In this document: positions 11,801 through 25,600 of the stretch, piece after piece
Position numbering within the stretch: position 1 is the first letter of the stretch
How the letters are laid out: each line of letters opens with the position of its first letter
Origin: Oscarella lobularis
Taxonomy: Eukaryota; Porifera; Homoscleromorpha; Homosclerophorida; Oscarellidae
DNA: 64,000 bases
Direction: 5' to 3'
Assembly: GCF_947507565.1 (NCBI RefSeq)
Contig: NC_089176.1
Span: forward strand, 3,038,001-3,102,000
Program-made: the position numbers and the translations under genes
Notes under the pieces: generated by a model
Told to the model about the DNA's origin: nothing
Seen by the model: only the letters and a program-made list of their open reading frames with translations
Databases searched by the model: none

Positions 11801-14800
11801 AAACACGGTCGAGGTAAAGCATTGCACGCGTCTTCTTTTCTTGTTTGTAGCTAACATAAAAGATGACGTTTAGATGGGCATTTGGAAATAGTTGTCAGAC
11901 GGCAAGTTAGTGTACTAAGCCAGGTGATAGCGAATACTACGACGTTTGCCAGCGCGATAGATAGTGAGCCATTCTATCGCTTTACTCTGCTCGCGCTTTC
12001 GTCGGTACGATCGGCACTCGTGACGACGGTAGTGCGATTGCGTTCGTCGATTGACGGCGTTCCGCAACTCTATGGTCGTCTCGCTGACGGCCGTCGCATC
12101 TATCTCGACTTGCTCGCCGCCGCCGATTTCTCCTTGCCGCTGAACGAATCGTCTAGTAGCGAAATTCGAATTGAACTCGAGATTAATTGCGATTTAGCCA
12201 ACGGCAATTATTCCGTATTTCGTTTTAATTCGACGGAGGCAATCTGGAGACAAATGGAGGCTGTTGCCGTCGTTAATCGCCTCGGCAACAACACGTGCGT
12301 CTGGTCGTACGTCGCTCGCGAATTCGGCTGGTGGGCCGTCGCTTCCCCGTGGACAAATCAATCCTGCGTCTCCATATCGACGACTCGTCGAACGTCCGAC
12401 GTTCTCACTACGCGCGGCATCGATTTCGGCTTCGTCGGCGTCGAATCGATTGGCGACGACGGAACGGTTTGCGTCGAATTGGAAGTCGGCGGTCGAGCGA
12501 TCGTCGAATCTGGAGCGATCGCCTTCCCCGTCTCGGCATCCAATGCAGTGGGATCGTGTTTGGGCGAAGATCGTTGGATCGAAGTAACCGGAAGTTGCAC
12601 GTCAGAAAATGTGATTGGTAAGCGAAAAAAATTTTATTTGGGAAAAAGTCCTATGTCTTCGTCTAGTCGCTGACTGCGGTCTTCTTCCTCATCCCCGAAA
12701 CGGAACTCGCGTTAGCGACGAGACGATTTCCGTGAAGAGTCCCGAGTCAACTTCTCTTGCCGTCGTCACTTTTTCCTGCGAGACGAATCATCGTCTACTC
12801 GGTTCAGCCGAGCGCGTTTGCTTGCTGAACGGCTCCTGGAATGGAACTCAGACCACATGCGAATGTTAGTCTACTGAAAGACAAATAATGATGCGTAATA
12901 TCTTGTCTCCTCCAGTGATAGTGTGCGATGTTCCACCGATAGAAAACGGCGTCTTCTTTCCATTTCGCGAAGCGGCAACAGTCGGGTCTTCGGTCGACTT
13001 TGTATGCGACGAAGGTTACACGCTTAGCGGACCGTCGAGTCGGACTTGCCAAGTGAACGGACAATACGACGGCGTTGGAGCAAATTGTTCTAGTAAGGGA
13101 GACATATATCGCTAATTACACACTGGTATTGTACTGTAGTTGTCAACTGTGGTAACTTGCCCATTCCCGGAAATGGATCCGCTGTTGGAAACGAAACGAC
13201 TTTCAAGTCGGTGATCGTCTTTGAATGCAACGTGGGTTTTGAATTGGTGGGCTCCGAAAGACGACAATGCCAAGCAAACGGAAATTGGAGTAACAGTCAA
13301 CCACACTGCGAAGGTAGCGTCTCTTAATAAATTATAGGCGTTCAATTTTGTGACAGATGTTCGGTGCCCCCTATTGCCGCCGCCGCGCTTCGGACGGAAA
13401 ATCGTGACGGTCAACTCGACGGCAGCTTGGGTTTTGCCGCAGCACACGGTGACCTTTCGTTGCGACGATTGCTATCATCTCGTCGGTTCCGAATCTCGAA
13501 CGTGCGTCAATGGCGAATGGACTGGAAACGATACCAGCTGTTCACGTAGGCCCTACCTTTTTTTTAGTTTGGCTATAACCGATTTTATTTTAGTTGTCGA
13601 TTGTGGCTTTCTTCCCGCGCCGGCGAATGGACTGATCGAAGGAAACGAGACCGTCTGCCCGTCGCAATATCGTTTTGCTTGCCGTCGCGGTTACAAGATA
13701 GTTGGACCTGAAATTCGGACGTGTCTTCCTTCGGGAAATTGGAGCGGCAATAGCACCAAGTGCGAACGTAAGACAATGAACTTTTTTGCGCTCGCACGGC
13801 AATGACTACTAATCCTGTCCTATTATCTAGTCATAGACTGCGGCGTCCTGCCTTTTCCTGCGAACGGTAGCTACAAAGGAAACGGGACACTTCTTGATGG
13901 AGTGGTCGAGTTCGAATGCACTTTCTGCTATCAACTTGAGGGAAATCTACAGCGCGCTTGCAAAAGCGACGGTTTCTGGACTGGTTCACAGCCGTCGTGT
14001 AGCCGTAAGATGTGCTTTTCAATTATTTTTAGCTCTAGTGAGGTTTCTTTTCAGTGATCGTCTGTGACCCACCTGATTCCATTGAGAATGGCAATGTCTC
14101 AATTAGCTCGACCGCATGCGGATCTTCTGTTCGTTACCAATGCAACGTCGGTTTCCGTTTAGAAGGATCAGAATCGCGAACGTGTCTGCCGAACGGTACG
14201 TGGAGCGACGACGATCCAGTGTGCAGAGGTTTTACAATCAGACGAGAGGAAACACGAGTTTATACGTTTTTTAGTGGTAGTCTGTGACGGTCTTTCCGCA
14301 CCAGCAAACGGACAGAAAGCCAAGAATGGGACTTTGTATCAGGAGATAACGTCTTTTAGCTGCAATCCTTGTTTTCGACTCTTCGGTTCAGCAGAACGCC
14401 AATGCCAACACGACGGAACGTTCAGCGGAAGTCGGACAATTTGTGAACGTACGCGAATGAGCGATTATTAGTTTACTCTTTTTTGTCTACAGTAACCTTG
14501 TAGGTGCTTTCTGCGGCGAGGCTCCTGCTCCTTCGAATGGAACCGTTTTTGGCCACAGTCGCTTTTGCGGCGATACAATCAACTTCATCTGCGACCGGGG
14601 TTTCATTCTCGTCGGATCTTCGCGACGCACCTGCCTTCAAAGTGGTCTCTGGTCTGGCGAAGAAACGACGTGCAAAAGTACGCGAGTCGCCTACTACAAA
14701 CGGTGGTCTAAAAGCGTTTTTCTCTTCAGTTGTCGACTGTGGCAATCTCTCGACGCCAATTTCGGGTTACCAAGAAGGCGCTTTAACCACGTTTGGCTCC

Positions 14801-17800
14801 GTGATTACATTCAGTTGCGAGCCGTGCTGCGAAATAAAGCATGGGTCAAAGCAGCGAGTATGTCAAGCCGACGGCACGTGGAGTGGCAACCAGCCGAGAT
14901 GCTCAGGTCTGTTGTATACTGCTTTTGCATAGATGTAACCTTTTTGTGTTCAGCTATTGATGCGTGTGCGTCAAATCCCTGCCGAAACAATGGAACGTGT
15001 CGAGACGAAGAGATCGGCTTCACGTGCTTTTGTCCAGATAATTTTATCGGAGACCGTTGCGAAACCGGTGAAAAAAAAACAAAATCGAGAGAAACGTAAT
15101 CCTATTGATACGATTATCCCGTAGCCTTTTCTCAGGGTATTTGCGGCTTGCCGGCGTGTCTAAAGTTCGTCGACATAGCGAAAGAAGCATTTGATTGCGG
15201 ATCGTCCTTCTACGTCCAAACTTTCATGAAATCGTTCTGTCTCATGTCCATCGACTCGACTCTTAGTCTCGAAACGATTGAATGGGCGCGGCGCGTGTGG
15301 CCGTGTCTAGTCCGCGTCGTCGTCCGAGTGATGGACAGCGTCTACGCCGATCGTTCGGCGAGACCGACGCCGTCCGAATGTCAGCGAGCCGATCGACTCA
15401 TATTCGCCGATCACGAGTCGTGCCTCGCCGACGGACTGTGCGACACGTCGTTCGACGAAACCGACGCGACGGCGTTGGCGCGAGTCTTGAACAGCTCCGA
15501 AGCGTTTCGCGATCGCAACGTCGAGCAAATGCGACGACTCCTTTCGAACTGTTCGTCTCCCGTACGAAATCTCGACGCTCGATTGGATCGCGACGGTTTC
15601 GTCGTTCACATCGGGGTGACGAATTTATTGGAAAATTCGTCGGCTATCGACGACGTTCGGTCGATTCTATTAACGCAAGTGCGGGAAATTGCGACGCTGG
15701 AGCAGCGGAATGATACTAGTATCGTCGTTCTTCACGTGAACGATTCGAATGCGGTGAGCGCCGAGACATTGTGCGAGACGTACGGCACGAATTTGACGTC
15801 CGGCGTCGCTCTCGTCTGTCCGTCGTGCGGCGACGGCGTTTTGGACGTGCCGACGGAAGTGTGCGACGACGGCAACGACGTCGACGGCGACGGCTGTTCG
15901 TCGTCGTGTCGCGCCATCGAGGCGGGCTACGACTGCGATACGACGCTGGGAAGAACGAGCGTCTGTTACAATACGACGTGCGGCGACGGGATTCGCGTGG
16001 CGGGCGAGGACTGCGATGCCGGAGGAAACGCGAACGAGACGGGATGTCTGGCCGATTGTTCGATTCTAAGCCATTTCGGCTGCTCGTCGAATGAGCCGTA
16101 TCAGGCTAGCTCGTGCAACGATCTACTCCTTCAAGTCAATCTTGGACCAGGAGTTGGCGTGGCGTCGGTGATTGTTTTTAATGAGGGTCAAGATACAGGA
16201 ACTCGTATCGTTAGTCGTCCCGAACTCGTTCGAATTCTGGGTGATGAGCGCGACAATGTCGAGCGAGTTACCGTCCGAGTGACGTAAATGCCGCGAAATG
16301 TTTAGATTTTCTCTTTATTTTCTCTTTGTGCAGAGCTGACATCGAGTCACTGTTAGACGAGAACGAATACGTGTACGTTCTTTGCCGGATTCCGTCTGGA
16401 ATTGAGGTACAGTAGTCACTCGACTGCATTGATGATGATCTCTCATACACATCTCCAAGGTTTCTTTCAATCCTACTGGAAAAGCGTTGACCTTTGTCGG
16501 CCAAGCCCTTCCTGAAGTAACAACGTCACTAGTCCTCAGTACTGGCTTCACAAAGAGAATATTCATTCAGGTATACGAGTCCCTCATCGGGCAAGTACTG
16601 TACTTCAACGCGGCCGACGAACCTCGAATATTTGTAAATGAGACGTCTTCGGTTAAAATTGTACGTCAGGTAAGCGAGACGCAGTATTGAATTTGTGTGT
16701 TTGCATTGAATGCGCATACAGATTATTGTCGACGTCACCAGCAGCAACGGTTTATGGTCCAGCACGATCAATGTGGATACGCACACAACGAACGATCATG
16801 CTCCTGCGTTTCTCGTACGCAGCTCCAACGACGGTAACTCGGATTGCATCACTCTCAGATCCAGAGTCCGTCGGTCCATTACGCTACTAAGTAAAAAGTC
16901 GGAAATTTACTTGAAACCCGAAGAGGTTAGTCGGTTCAGACATTGTGTGCGCGTGCTCTCGGAGAGTTTAATTGCGTGTTCTATAGGCTGCTTCTGCTCC
17001 AAAGGTTCTTCATGTCGATGTCCGTTTTATTTTCTCTCGTGGAACGCTTGAAGCCGGATCACAAATCGTTGTTCACTTTGATTGCGAAACAAATCGACTA
17101 GGTCTAATGGGAAATCTCGATCGTCGTCGCGTGCTTACATTAGATCCACCCGAGATTGATCGTTTGGAAGTGATTGCCGAGTGGAGAGATAATCGAACAT
17201 TGGTCATACTCTTTCCGAAAACGAACCACGGAATACTAATATCTACGGCAGATATTTCCGTGAACTTCATTGGAGGTCATTGCATGCCTTTGGTTTCTCC
17301 CATTGTACTAATGTACTTCTTTTTAGGTGACTGTGGGTCGGCCGCTTGTAAGCAGGGAGTCTGCCGTTCAAGTAGTGATAGCTGTTCTATTGATGGTCTC
17401 TTCAAATCGCAGGCTGTTTTAATTAATTAACTAGTAGTCAGATTGAAATATCAATTTTTAGTTTGCTCTAATCTAGTGCTGAATTCAACAAAAATATAAA
17501 TACCTGAGTACTGTATGTTGACATCCGGGTTTGCTAGGCACGTGGTTTTACGATGTAAAGATCTATGGTTTTACTAACGCAGAAGAAACTGTACGAGGGG
17601 ACTGTACAGCCCTGTGCAAGGCGCGTTTCCAAAGCCCGGAAGCATGCGAACGGGAAGAGCAACCGTTATTCCGGGAATTTGAAAGCAGAACATATTGCAC
17701 TCTCGTCGGAAAGGCGTGGGCGCTTCTCACGCCTATTGCGTATTGCGTCGTTGTTGCTGTAGCTGCCGAACACGACAAAGGCGTGGTTCTCCAAAAAGGC

Positions 17801-17917
17801 GGATCTGTTTATTCAAGCGACCTGGTCAGCCAATCGCGACAAGTGGCATGTCTTATAGAAATGCCTAAGCGACGACACGCCAATCAGACGGGGCTTTCCG
17901 TAATCGACTTCTTGTGA
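8861..17917 (+). CDS. Large CCP/EGF/DUF4215 transmembrane receptor-like protein with cadherin-like repeats (gene 1 of tandem pair)
   Basis: More than 30 short exons encode an extracellular protein. Order: cadherin- or CSPG-like beta repeats with VNDPPVL-type motifs (8861-10770); three CCP/sushi modules (10857-11490); a unique region (11560-12615); ten more CCP modules (12667-14905); an EGF module with the C-x-C pattern NNGTCRD (14955-15068); a Cys-rich helical segment whose spacing recalls stanniocalcin (15130-15560); DUF4215 repeats such as CGDGVLDVPTEVCDDGND (15815-16110); a beta-rich region with TNDHAP (16330-17330); and a last exon at 17538-17917 with a membrane span near 17714-17767 and a short basic tail. 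Each CCP is on its own phase-1 exon. Exon 2 (VYLDFNVPDNSTRNPP..) aligns with exon 2 of the next gene (IDLDLNSADDTTFNPP..). The signal peptide may come from 1977. Adhesion or recognition is inferred. Confidence 0.7.
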
Positions 17918-17930
17918 CAAAGGAACGACG

Positions 17931-20900
17931 ATGAAACGCGTCCCATTCCTTCTGGCAACTGTGCTGATTGTCGTCACTGTCGTTCAGGGAGGATCGAGTG
18001 AGTGAGAGACGTACGTCGCACGGTTCTCGTTTAGTGGCAAACTTCGTGGGCTTCCTCAGTCACTACGACAAGCGCTTCTATTAGAGACCCTGATCCAAAA
18101 CTACTCTGTTTTCCCCCCACATGACGCGATTCGTACAAACGTACACCTTTTCTCGTGATCCGCGCGAGTCAACGACGGCGATATTCGATTCCGCGGCATA
18201 TCAAACGTTTTGAAAGCGAATCGCGACTCCCTCTTTTTTTTTAGCGTACTGCATATATAGTCATTTTCAGTTCGGTCGACCGTCGATCGGCGGACCGGAT
18301 CGAGAGCGCCCCCGCGCTTTTGCAACGGAATGTCGTTTTGTGTGCGTTGTGTAAAACGACGCGCCCACAACGTCCCTGCCTTTAGCTATTTAGGTACCAT
18401 GGTTGTTGTCCTTTTGATCTTTGATATATCCCCCCCGTCGACCTCGTGCGACGCTACGTTGTTTGTTTTCTTTCTCTTCAGTCGACCTTGACCTCAACAG
18501 CGCTGACGACACGACGTTCAATCCACCGGAGATTCTTGCAACTTCCAACGCGTTTTTTCTCGTCGAAGACACGGATATTTCGACGGACGACTTTAACTTT
18601 GCCAACGTGGTAGTCACTTCCTACTGTGATTGTAACAATGTACTCTATGTAATGCGGTTGCTTAGACTATAGTTAAAGTACGAGTGTTTTACGATTTCCA
18701 AGTTGGTGGTGTGGGCGTGTCTGAGGTGCGTCTAAACAGGGGAGATGCAGTTGCAGAAGGTCGGATACCTGCAACATTCGCTGTTGGGACTTCTGGATCT
18801 ACTCAAGGCACAATGTAATAGACTGAGGTGTTAGTAAAAGGAAGACGGTCAGAACGGGTCATTTTAGCTCTCTATTGGAGATCAACAGCGTGGATTCAAG
18901 CGAGGAGCTTCGCAGGTCGCTACTCTCGTTAGAATACGATAACGGGATAGCTCCGAATGTTGGATTCAGCAGGTCAGTTTTATACCATTTATTCGATCTT
19001 GATATCATTGCAAATTGCCCGTCTTTTGAAGAACTTTTGGCATTGTGGTGGACTACACAATCAACGGGACCATGGAATCAACCGAACAGGTTAACATCAC
19101 GATGACCTACGTAGGCACGAACGATGATGGGCCGGTAGTAACAGCAGACGGTGAGAAGCATCGGGAAGACTTGCTGCAACCAAAATGATGTTGTATATTG
19201 CGGCAGTAAACGAGTTCAGCTACGTGGAAGACGAAACGTCTAATGTCTCATTTGCCATCAACGTCACGGATCAAGATCACCCAAGGTATCCAGGATCTCT
19301 GGGCTAAGCGGCATGCAGATTGGCTCGATTTGCATAGTTAGATTAGACGCATGCGATAGCACAGGTTGACAACGGCACGAACACATACCGTTTTTTCTCA
19401 GTTTCCCCATGATGTCTGCAATGGTGGAAGTTATGGGCGGAGACGCAACCGACAGACTAAGTGTCACTGCGAGCAACCTTCCGTCAGGAATTAGCGTCAA
19501 TGCATCGGAACCGCATAAGTTGCAGTTTTACGGGGCCGCAACTACGCAGGATTATGCGTCTGCCTTGAGCATCGTCTTTTACTACAGCACGTAAGAGCGC
19601 GGAGTCAACTCGTCGTGCCTTTATACAGAAGGTGTTCAGAGCTCCCGATGTTGGAGTGCTTGCGAGTCGTACTATCAAGTATACGGTGTCGGACGGAATG
19701 AACGAGGGAATGGCTACAATAACGTTAGAGAGAATGATGGACGTACTCTGGCCGAGTGGAAATACTTGTATAGGTTGAACTTCGTGAATGTGAACGATCC
19801 ACCCATTCTTACTTTTGCCGGTGGCGTTATGTCTGCCAATGCAGAGCTCAACGAAGACGCTTTTCAGGCGAGTCTTCGCGACGCTGTTACTAGTATCACG
19901 ATAACTGACAGTGACAACATGAATATGACCAAGTAATGGGAAATTAGAGCAATCAGTGCAATTCTATTGGTCCTCGTTTATAGCGCTACCGTGATAGTTG
20001 ACACAACAAACGTGCCAAGTGGGGCGCTCAGCTTTTCAGCAAATCCGGCTGATCCCCTTCATGCCACGACAATGATAGTTTCGGCTAATGAAACGAAACT
20101 TGTAAGCCAAATTAAATAGCTGTAGAGATAAATAAAAGTGCCTTTCAGTTGAATCTCACCTAAAATTTCTTTTGTTCTTTCTTTTACGCGACTAGACGTT
20201 TTCTGGTAGCGCATCTATTCAGCATTACGAAAATGCCCTGTTGGATAACGCTGTCGTCAGTATTTTGTCTCAAGACCTGCTACAAAACTTTACCTTTTGT
20301 CTCGAGATAACTGTCAACGATGGCACGGATACGAGTTCCATCATGCTTTATGTAAGATTAGTTTACGTCCCAGTCAATTTTCCTGACTGTGCGAATTGCA
20401 GTTGACTTTCGTTACGGCCAACGATGCGCCTCTGTTGTACCTGAGAAACGAGTCCCTGCCTGGTTACGCTCCCGCACCGGCCCCTCTTCGACAGCACAAT
20501 GTCACTTTTGTGGAAGACAGCAACCCCATTGGGCTGTTGCCCAATAGTCAGGATCTGCGGCTGGAAGACATTGACAGTCACTACGTTGCTAGCGCCACTA
20601 TTGCACTGACAGGAGTATTAGACAGCGGCTATGAAGTTCTTTCTCTTGATCTTCAAGTGGCTATGTCAGAGGGAATTAATGCAGTTGTATCAAACTCAGG
20701 TGACTCTGTCACTTTGACCGGGATGGCAAGTTTGATGGCAATGAGACAGGTACCAGTAGATATTGGTATTGTTTGAAATTAATTAAACTATATACGTATT
20801 GCCATAGGTGCTTTTGACTGTTCAATATCAGAACAGCAAAGAGGAATTACCGTCTGAAGGCGTGCGCGAGGTAAACTTTGAGGTTGTGGATGCAGAAGGT

Positions 20901-22451
20901 GCGACCAGCGCGCCTTTTACCGTCTTCGTTCGCGTTGAACAACGCAACGACGCGCCCAGCTTGAATATTAACGATGGCAATGTGACGTTCACGGAAGGAA
21001 GTCCGTTTGGCATACACATTGTGCCTCATCCGCATAGAATTCGTGTGACTGACGGAGACACGATCGACGACGTCACCTTCAACTACATTACCCGTCTCAG
21101 AGTGGTACTAACGTATGTGCTAAATGAGATAATGTCGTGCGTGTTTTTTGAGTTGGAAGTCGTAGAGTTACGTTGTGCGGCCAATTGGACTACAATGCGA
21201 CAACGTGCACCGGAGACTTTCTTTATTGGGTGAAACAAATAACGGACCCCCGAATCCAGGTATTGCTTACATATAGTCGCCTTACATGTTAGCAACGGTG
21301 GGAATTTCTTAGGTAACAAACGTGGGACATACCATTTCCGGCGACTTTGAAATTGTTGCTGAAACTCAAGGAATCGTCGCAGTGAGTCTACTGTATACAG
21401 AATTTGTATCACACCAGAACAGTATAGTTTGAAAGACGCCTGTTTGTTTGCTGCTTACGTCCGTTTCAAAGCGCTAAGACTCTTTTTTTTTCTTTCAGAA
21501 TCAATCAGACGCCGCTGCTCTTGATGATGCCTACGAGAAGTTTATCGGTAACATTCGCTACGTTACCAACGTGGACGAGCCAACACTCTTCTGCGATGAT
21601 ACGCGTTTCGACAGACTGGTAGGTCTGACTTGCTGCGAAATGCGGTAATTTTCGTCACATTCTCTTGTTCCGACAAGATTCACGTCATGGTGACTGACAG
21701 TGGAGTCCCGCCGGAGACGGCTGTCATCACAACGAAGATCAACATTCGAACCATCAATGATCACCCACCAACGTTTCAATTCTCTCCATCTCAAGTGGAC
21801 TGTATCAGTGAAAGAGAACGAAGCAGAGGACGAAGATCGCCAATGGAACAAACGAGAATTAGCTCTCTGATTCAAACAGAGAAAGAAATGCCTCTTCTCT
21901 CCGATCTGACCGCTCTCGGGTTTTCCGATAACAAAGTGGAAGCGGGCTCTTCGTTACGCGTGACCTTTTTCAACGACACCGACATGCCACGCGTATTGGA
22001 ACGCGAGAGTCTCAGCCAAATTGTCAAGATCGAGCCGTTCGCTCTGGCGAACCAGCCGCATTTGGCGTTTTGGGAGTCTCCCAGACATTTGCTCATTATC
22101 TATCCATTTGTGCAAGATGACGCCAAAATTTCTGCTAGTGAAATTGCTTTGAAATTCAATTCAGGTACAGTGCAGTACATTAATTTTGCTAAATATCGAT
22201 CTTAACTCGGGGAAAATTGAAAAATTAGAGTTTTCATTGATTTATTTTCGTTAGGCTCTTGCACTATCAATTCCTGCGCCGGTCGCAGCGATCAGCTTCC
22301 AAGCGAGGAGAAAGAGGACGAGCCTCAGAAGGCTGATGACATCGAGCCAACCCAACTCCACGACTGGGCCTTGTTTGGCGTCGTATTCACCGGAATGAGC
22401 GTGGTTGTGGCACTCGTTGTCTACTTAGGGTGCAAGCGCAGCAGAAAGTAG
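17931..22451 (+). CDS. Cadherin/CSPG-like repeat type I membrane protein (gene 2 of tandem pair)
   Basis: ATG 17931 starts a signal peptide (MKRVPFLLATVLIVVTVVQG) ending at a GTGAGT donor at 17998, phase 1. The second exon (18482-18609) and those that follow match the N-terminal exons of gene 1 one by one (for example EELRRSLLSLEY against AVLRSLLLALEY). Several repeats with NDPPIL, NDAPLL, NDAPSL and NDHPPTF motifs fill the ectodomain, a pattern typical of cadherin-like or CSPG repeats. CCP and EGF modules are absent. The last exon (about 22256-22451) encodes a short Cys-containing linker, an acidic stretch, one membrane span (ALFGVVFTGMSVVVALVVYL) and a tiny basic tail CKRSRK before TAG. It is probably a cell-surface adhesion protein. 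It follows gene 1 after only 13 bases. Confidence 0.7.
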
Positions 22452-22687
22452 GAGGAACGGTCGAGACTACACGTTACGTCTGTTCTGTGTGCGTATGTTG
22501 TGCGTAGCTGTTGTACGTGTGTATCGGTTTGTGCCACTGTTTTTTTGTTTTCCCCCCGCCCAATGACACGTTGATATAAACCCCCGAATCGTTCTCCTTG
22601 CTCTAATTCGTCTCCAAGCGACGATTTGCGCTTGACCCACAGCGAATTCGGCTCATTATCCCGATGAAGCGTTTGTCGCTCTAAGAC

Positions 22688-25600
22688 ATGGAATTGGTGA
22701 GCGCCCCTTTCGTTCTCACGCCTGCTGTCAAATCAATGGCCGCGTCTCCGGTCCCCGCCCAATGTTTACTCCCTTTCCCCGTACGTCCGATTCGATATTA
22801 TCCTTACTCTTCGTGCAGGCAAAACCCGTGTGGTTCCACATCGGTCGCGAATATCTCGTCTACGGCGTCGTCGCAAAATCGTCGACGAAATCGGGCACCG
22901 TCGTCGTGCGCGCCGAAGAAGATGGCAAGGTGAGGCTCCCGTCTCGCCTCGCTATCGATCGCCCAGTGGCGAGCAGTCGCGCGAACGGCTATCGAAAGTG
23001 TGGGCGGTGTCGCGATGTATTTCTCTCTCTCTCTCCCTTTAGGAATACTCGCTCGACATTCAAGCTGTCAAGCCCGTATCCGATATGGATCCCTCGCAGG
23101 GCGTCGAAGACATGATTCAATTGAGGTGAATCCGACGTCGATCAGACCGAAGGAAAATCGAATTCTTCTCCTCTCTAGCGATCTGCATCAGGGTTCGCTG
23201 CTGAGAAATATAAGGAAACGATACGAGTCGAAGCAGATTTACGTACGCGCGACGAGAATCGAGGCGATTTATCTCTATCGTTCATCGATCTCTAGACGTA
23301 CACTGGATCGATTCTCGTCGCCGCCAATCCCTACACTCAAATCGGCATCTACGGCAAGGAGATGGTGCGAAAATACGAAGGCCAACTCATCGGCAAACTA
23401 CCGCCGTACGTACGCGCTCTCACACCCAGTACGCCCAGATATAATATAGTTCTCTCTACTATAGGCACATTTTTGCTATTGGGAGTGCTGCCTATGCCAA
23501 CATGTTGAAGACGAGAGACGATCAGTGTGTCGTCATCAGGTTAGTTATAGATGTAAATACATCAGACTATTTCATTACCTGGTTACCCTTATTTAATTAA
23601 TGGATCGGTCTCTATCAGTACTGTTCAATGTCTTTGCGTTTTAGTGGCGAAAGTGGAGCTGGAAAGACGGAGTCGACCAAATTGATTATGCAGTATTTGG
23701 CTGCGATCAATCGAGCGTCGAGCAATTTGACAACGGAGCAGATACTCGAAGCCAATCCTCTGCTGGAATCTTTTGGCAATGCGAAGACGATTCGCAATGA
23801 CAATTCGAGTCGTTTTGGGAAATATTTGGAGATCAATTTTAGTAAACGGTAAGGAAATCTAGAAAGAATAAGAACGACGTACTGATTCCCTCCCCACTGT
23901 AGTGGGGTCATTTGCGGTGCCAAAACGACAGAATATTTATTGGAAAAATCTCGAATCGTCAGCCAGGTACGAAGGGAGAGAGAGAGAGGACTTCTTTTCG
24001 TGATGTAGAGATGCAGGCTGATGGCGAACGAAATTATCACGTGTTTTACGAAATAATAGCCGGTTTGACTGGCGACGAAAAGCGAAAGTATGGTCTCCTG
24101 GAAGCCGACGACTATTTTTATCTGAATCAGGTACGGTACAAGGTCACGCGACTCGTGACGTCAAATATTTGAATTTTAGGGAGACGCGTCTGTAATTGCG
24201 ACCAAAGACGACGGAAACGATTTCGAACGATTGGTCGGAGCAATGGAAGTGCTCGGATTCACTGTACGGATATTTCGGCCAATTATTGTCGAATTATTGA
24301 TCGAAGTCATGTGAGTAGCACACGGAAAAAGACGCGATCTTTCGAATACTCTCCGCCGTTCTACACTTGGGCAACATCTGCTTTGAAATCACAGTCGTAA
24401 GTCTCGAATAAGTTTGGGAGAAAGGGGCTCCCCGGATCCCCCTTTTCTCTTCTCTCAGGCTCATGGACAGGACGCGTCTCTCGTTCAAAACGAAGACGAA
24501 CTGCGCGCCGTTTCGGCTCTTCTCATGGGCCCCGCCGACGGCTTTCGGCTCTCGCTCACGCACAAGCTGACGGAGACGCGCGGCGAACGATTTCGCAGTC
24601 CGTTCAACATCGAGCAGGCGTTGGACGCGCGCGACGCGCTCGCCAAGGCGCTCTACTCCAAGCTCTTCATGTGGCTCGTCAGACGAGTCAATTCGATTAT
24701 CGATAAAAAGAAAAAGGATCTTTCGATTGCTGTGCTGGACATTTTTGGATTTGAGGTAGGAGAAGAGTCTATGCGACGGGCTTTCTCTACTTTTCTCTCT
24801 CTCTCTAGGATTTTCAAGTCAATAGTTTTGAACAGGCTTGTATTAATTATGCCAATGAGAATCTTCAGTACTATTTCAATCAGCACATATTTAAACTGGA
24901 GCAGGTAAATACAGAACAAAATACCTGGACGCCGCTTGGACGGCTTGCTTTTTAATAGGAGGAATACAGCAGAGAGGAGATTAGCTGGACGATGATCGAA
25001 TTCAACGACAATCAACCGTGCTTGGATTTGATCGCCAAGAAGCCGCTTGGCATTTTGCACATTCTCGACGACGAAAGTCACTTTCCGAAAGTCGTAGATT
25101 GCATTCTACGCAGCCTTGCCGTCTCTAACTCGTTCTGTTTGACTCTAGGCAACGGACGAGTCCTTCTTGGAGAAACTGTTTCACCAGCACGGCGGCAATT
25201 CGTACTTCAACAAGCCCAAGACGAAGAAGCCCCAATTCGCTATTCGACACTATGCTGGCACCGTGTGGTACACTGTAAGTACAACTAGAAACAGAAGCCG
25301 CCGTACCATGCTTCTCTACGCTTTGTAGGTGAACGGATTTCTGGACAAAAATAGGGACGTTTTGCGTATCGATCTCATTGAGTTGTTGCACAGCAGTTCC
25401 TCGCTGGTATTGAGATGTCTGCACTCCGTTTCTTGCACTAATTTTATGTCTTAGTTCATTTCTTCGCTGTTTGCTGACGACTACGAGACGGCGAAGCAGG
25501 CGCAAGGCGGCGCTCGAAAGAGGAAGGCGCCGACCGTTGCGTCGAAATTTCACGAATCGTTAGCGGATCTCATCGCCGCTATGTCAAGGCAATTTCTCCG

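Noticed and set aside
15815..16110. DUF4215 repeats as a sign of bacterial contamination or recent transfer
   Set aside because: They are spliced in frame within a eukaryotic multi-exon gene with CCP and EGF modules and the same codon style.
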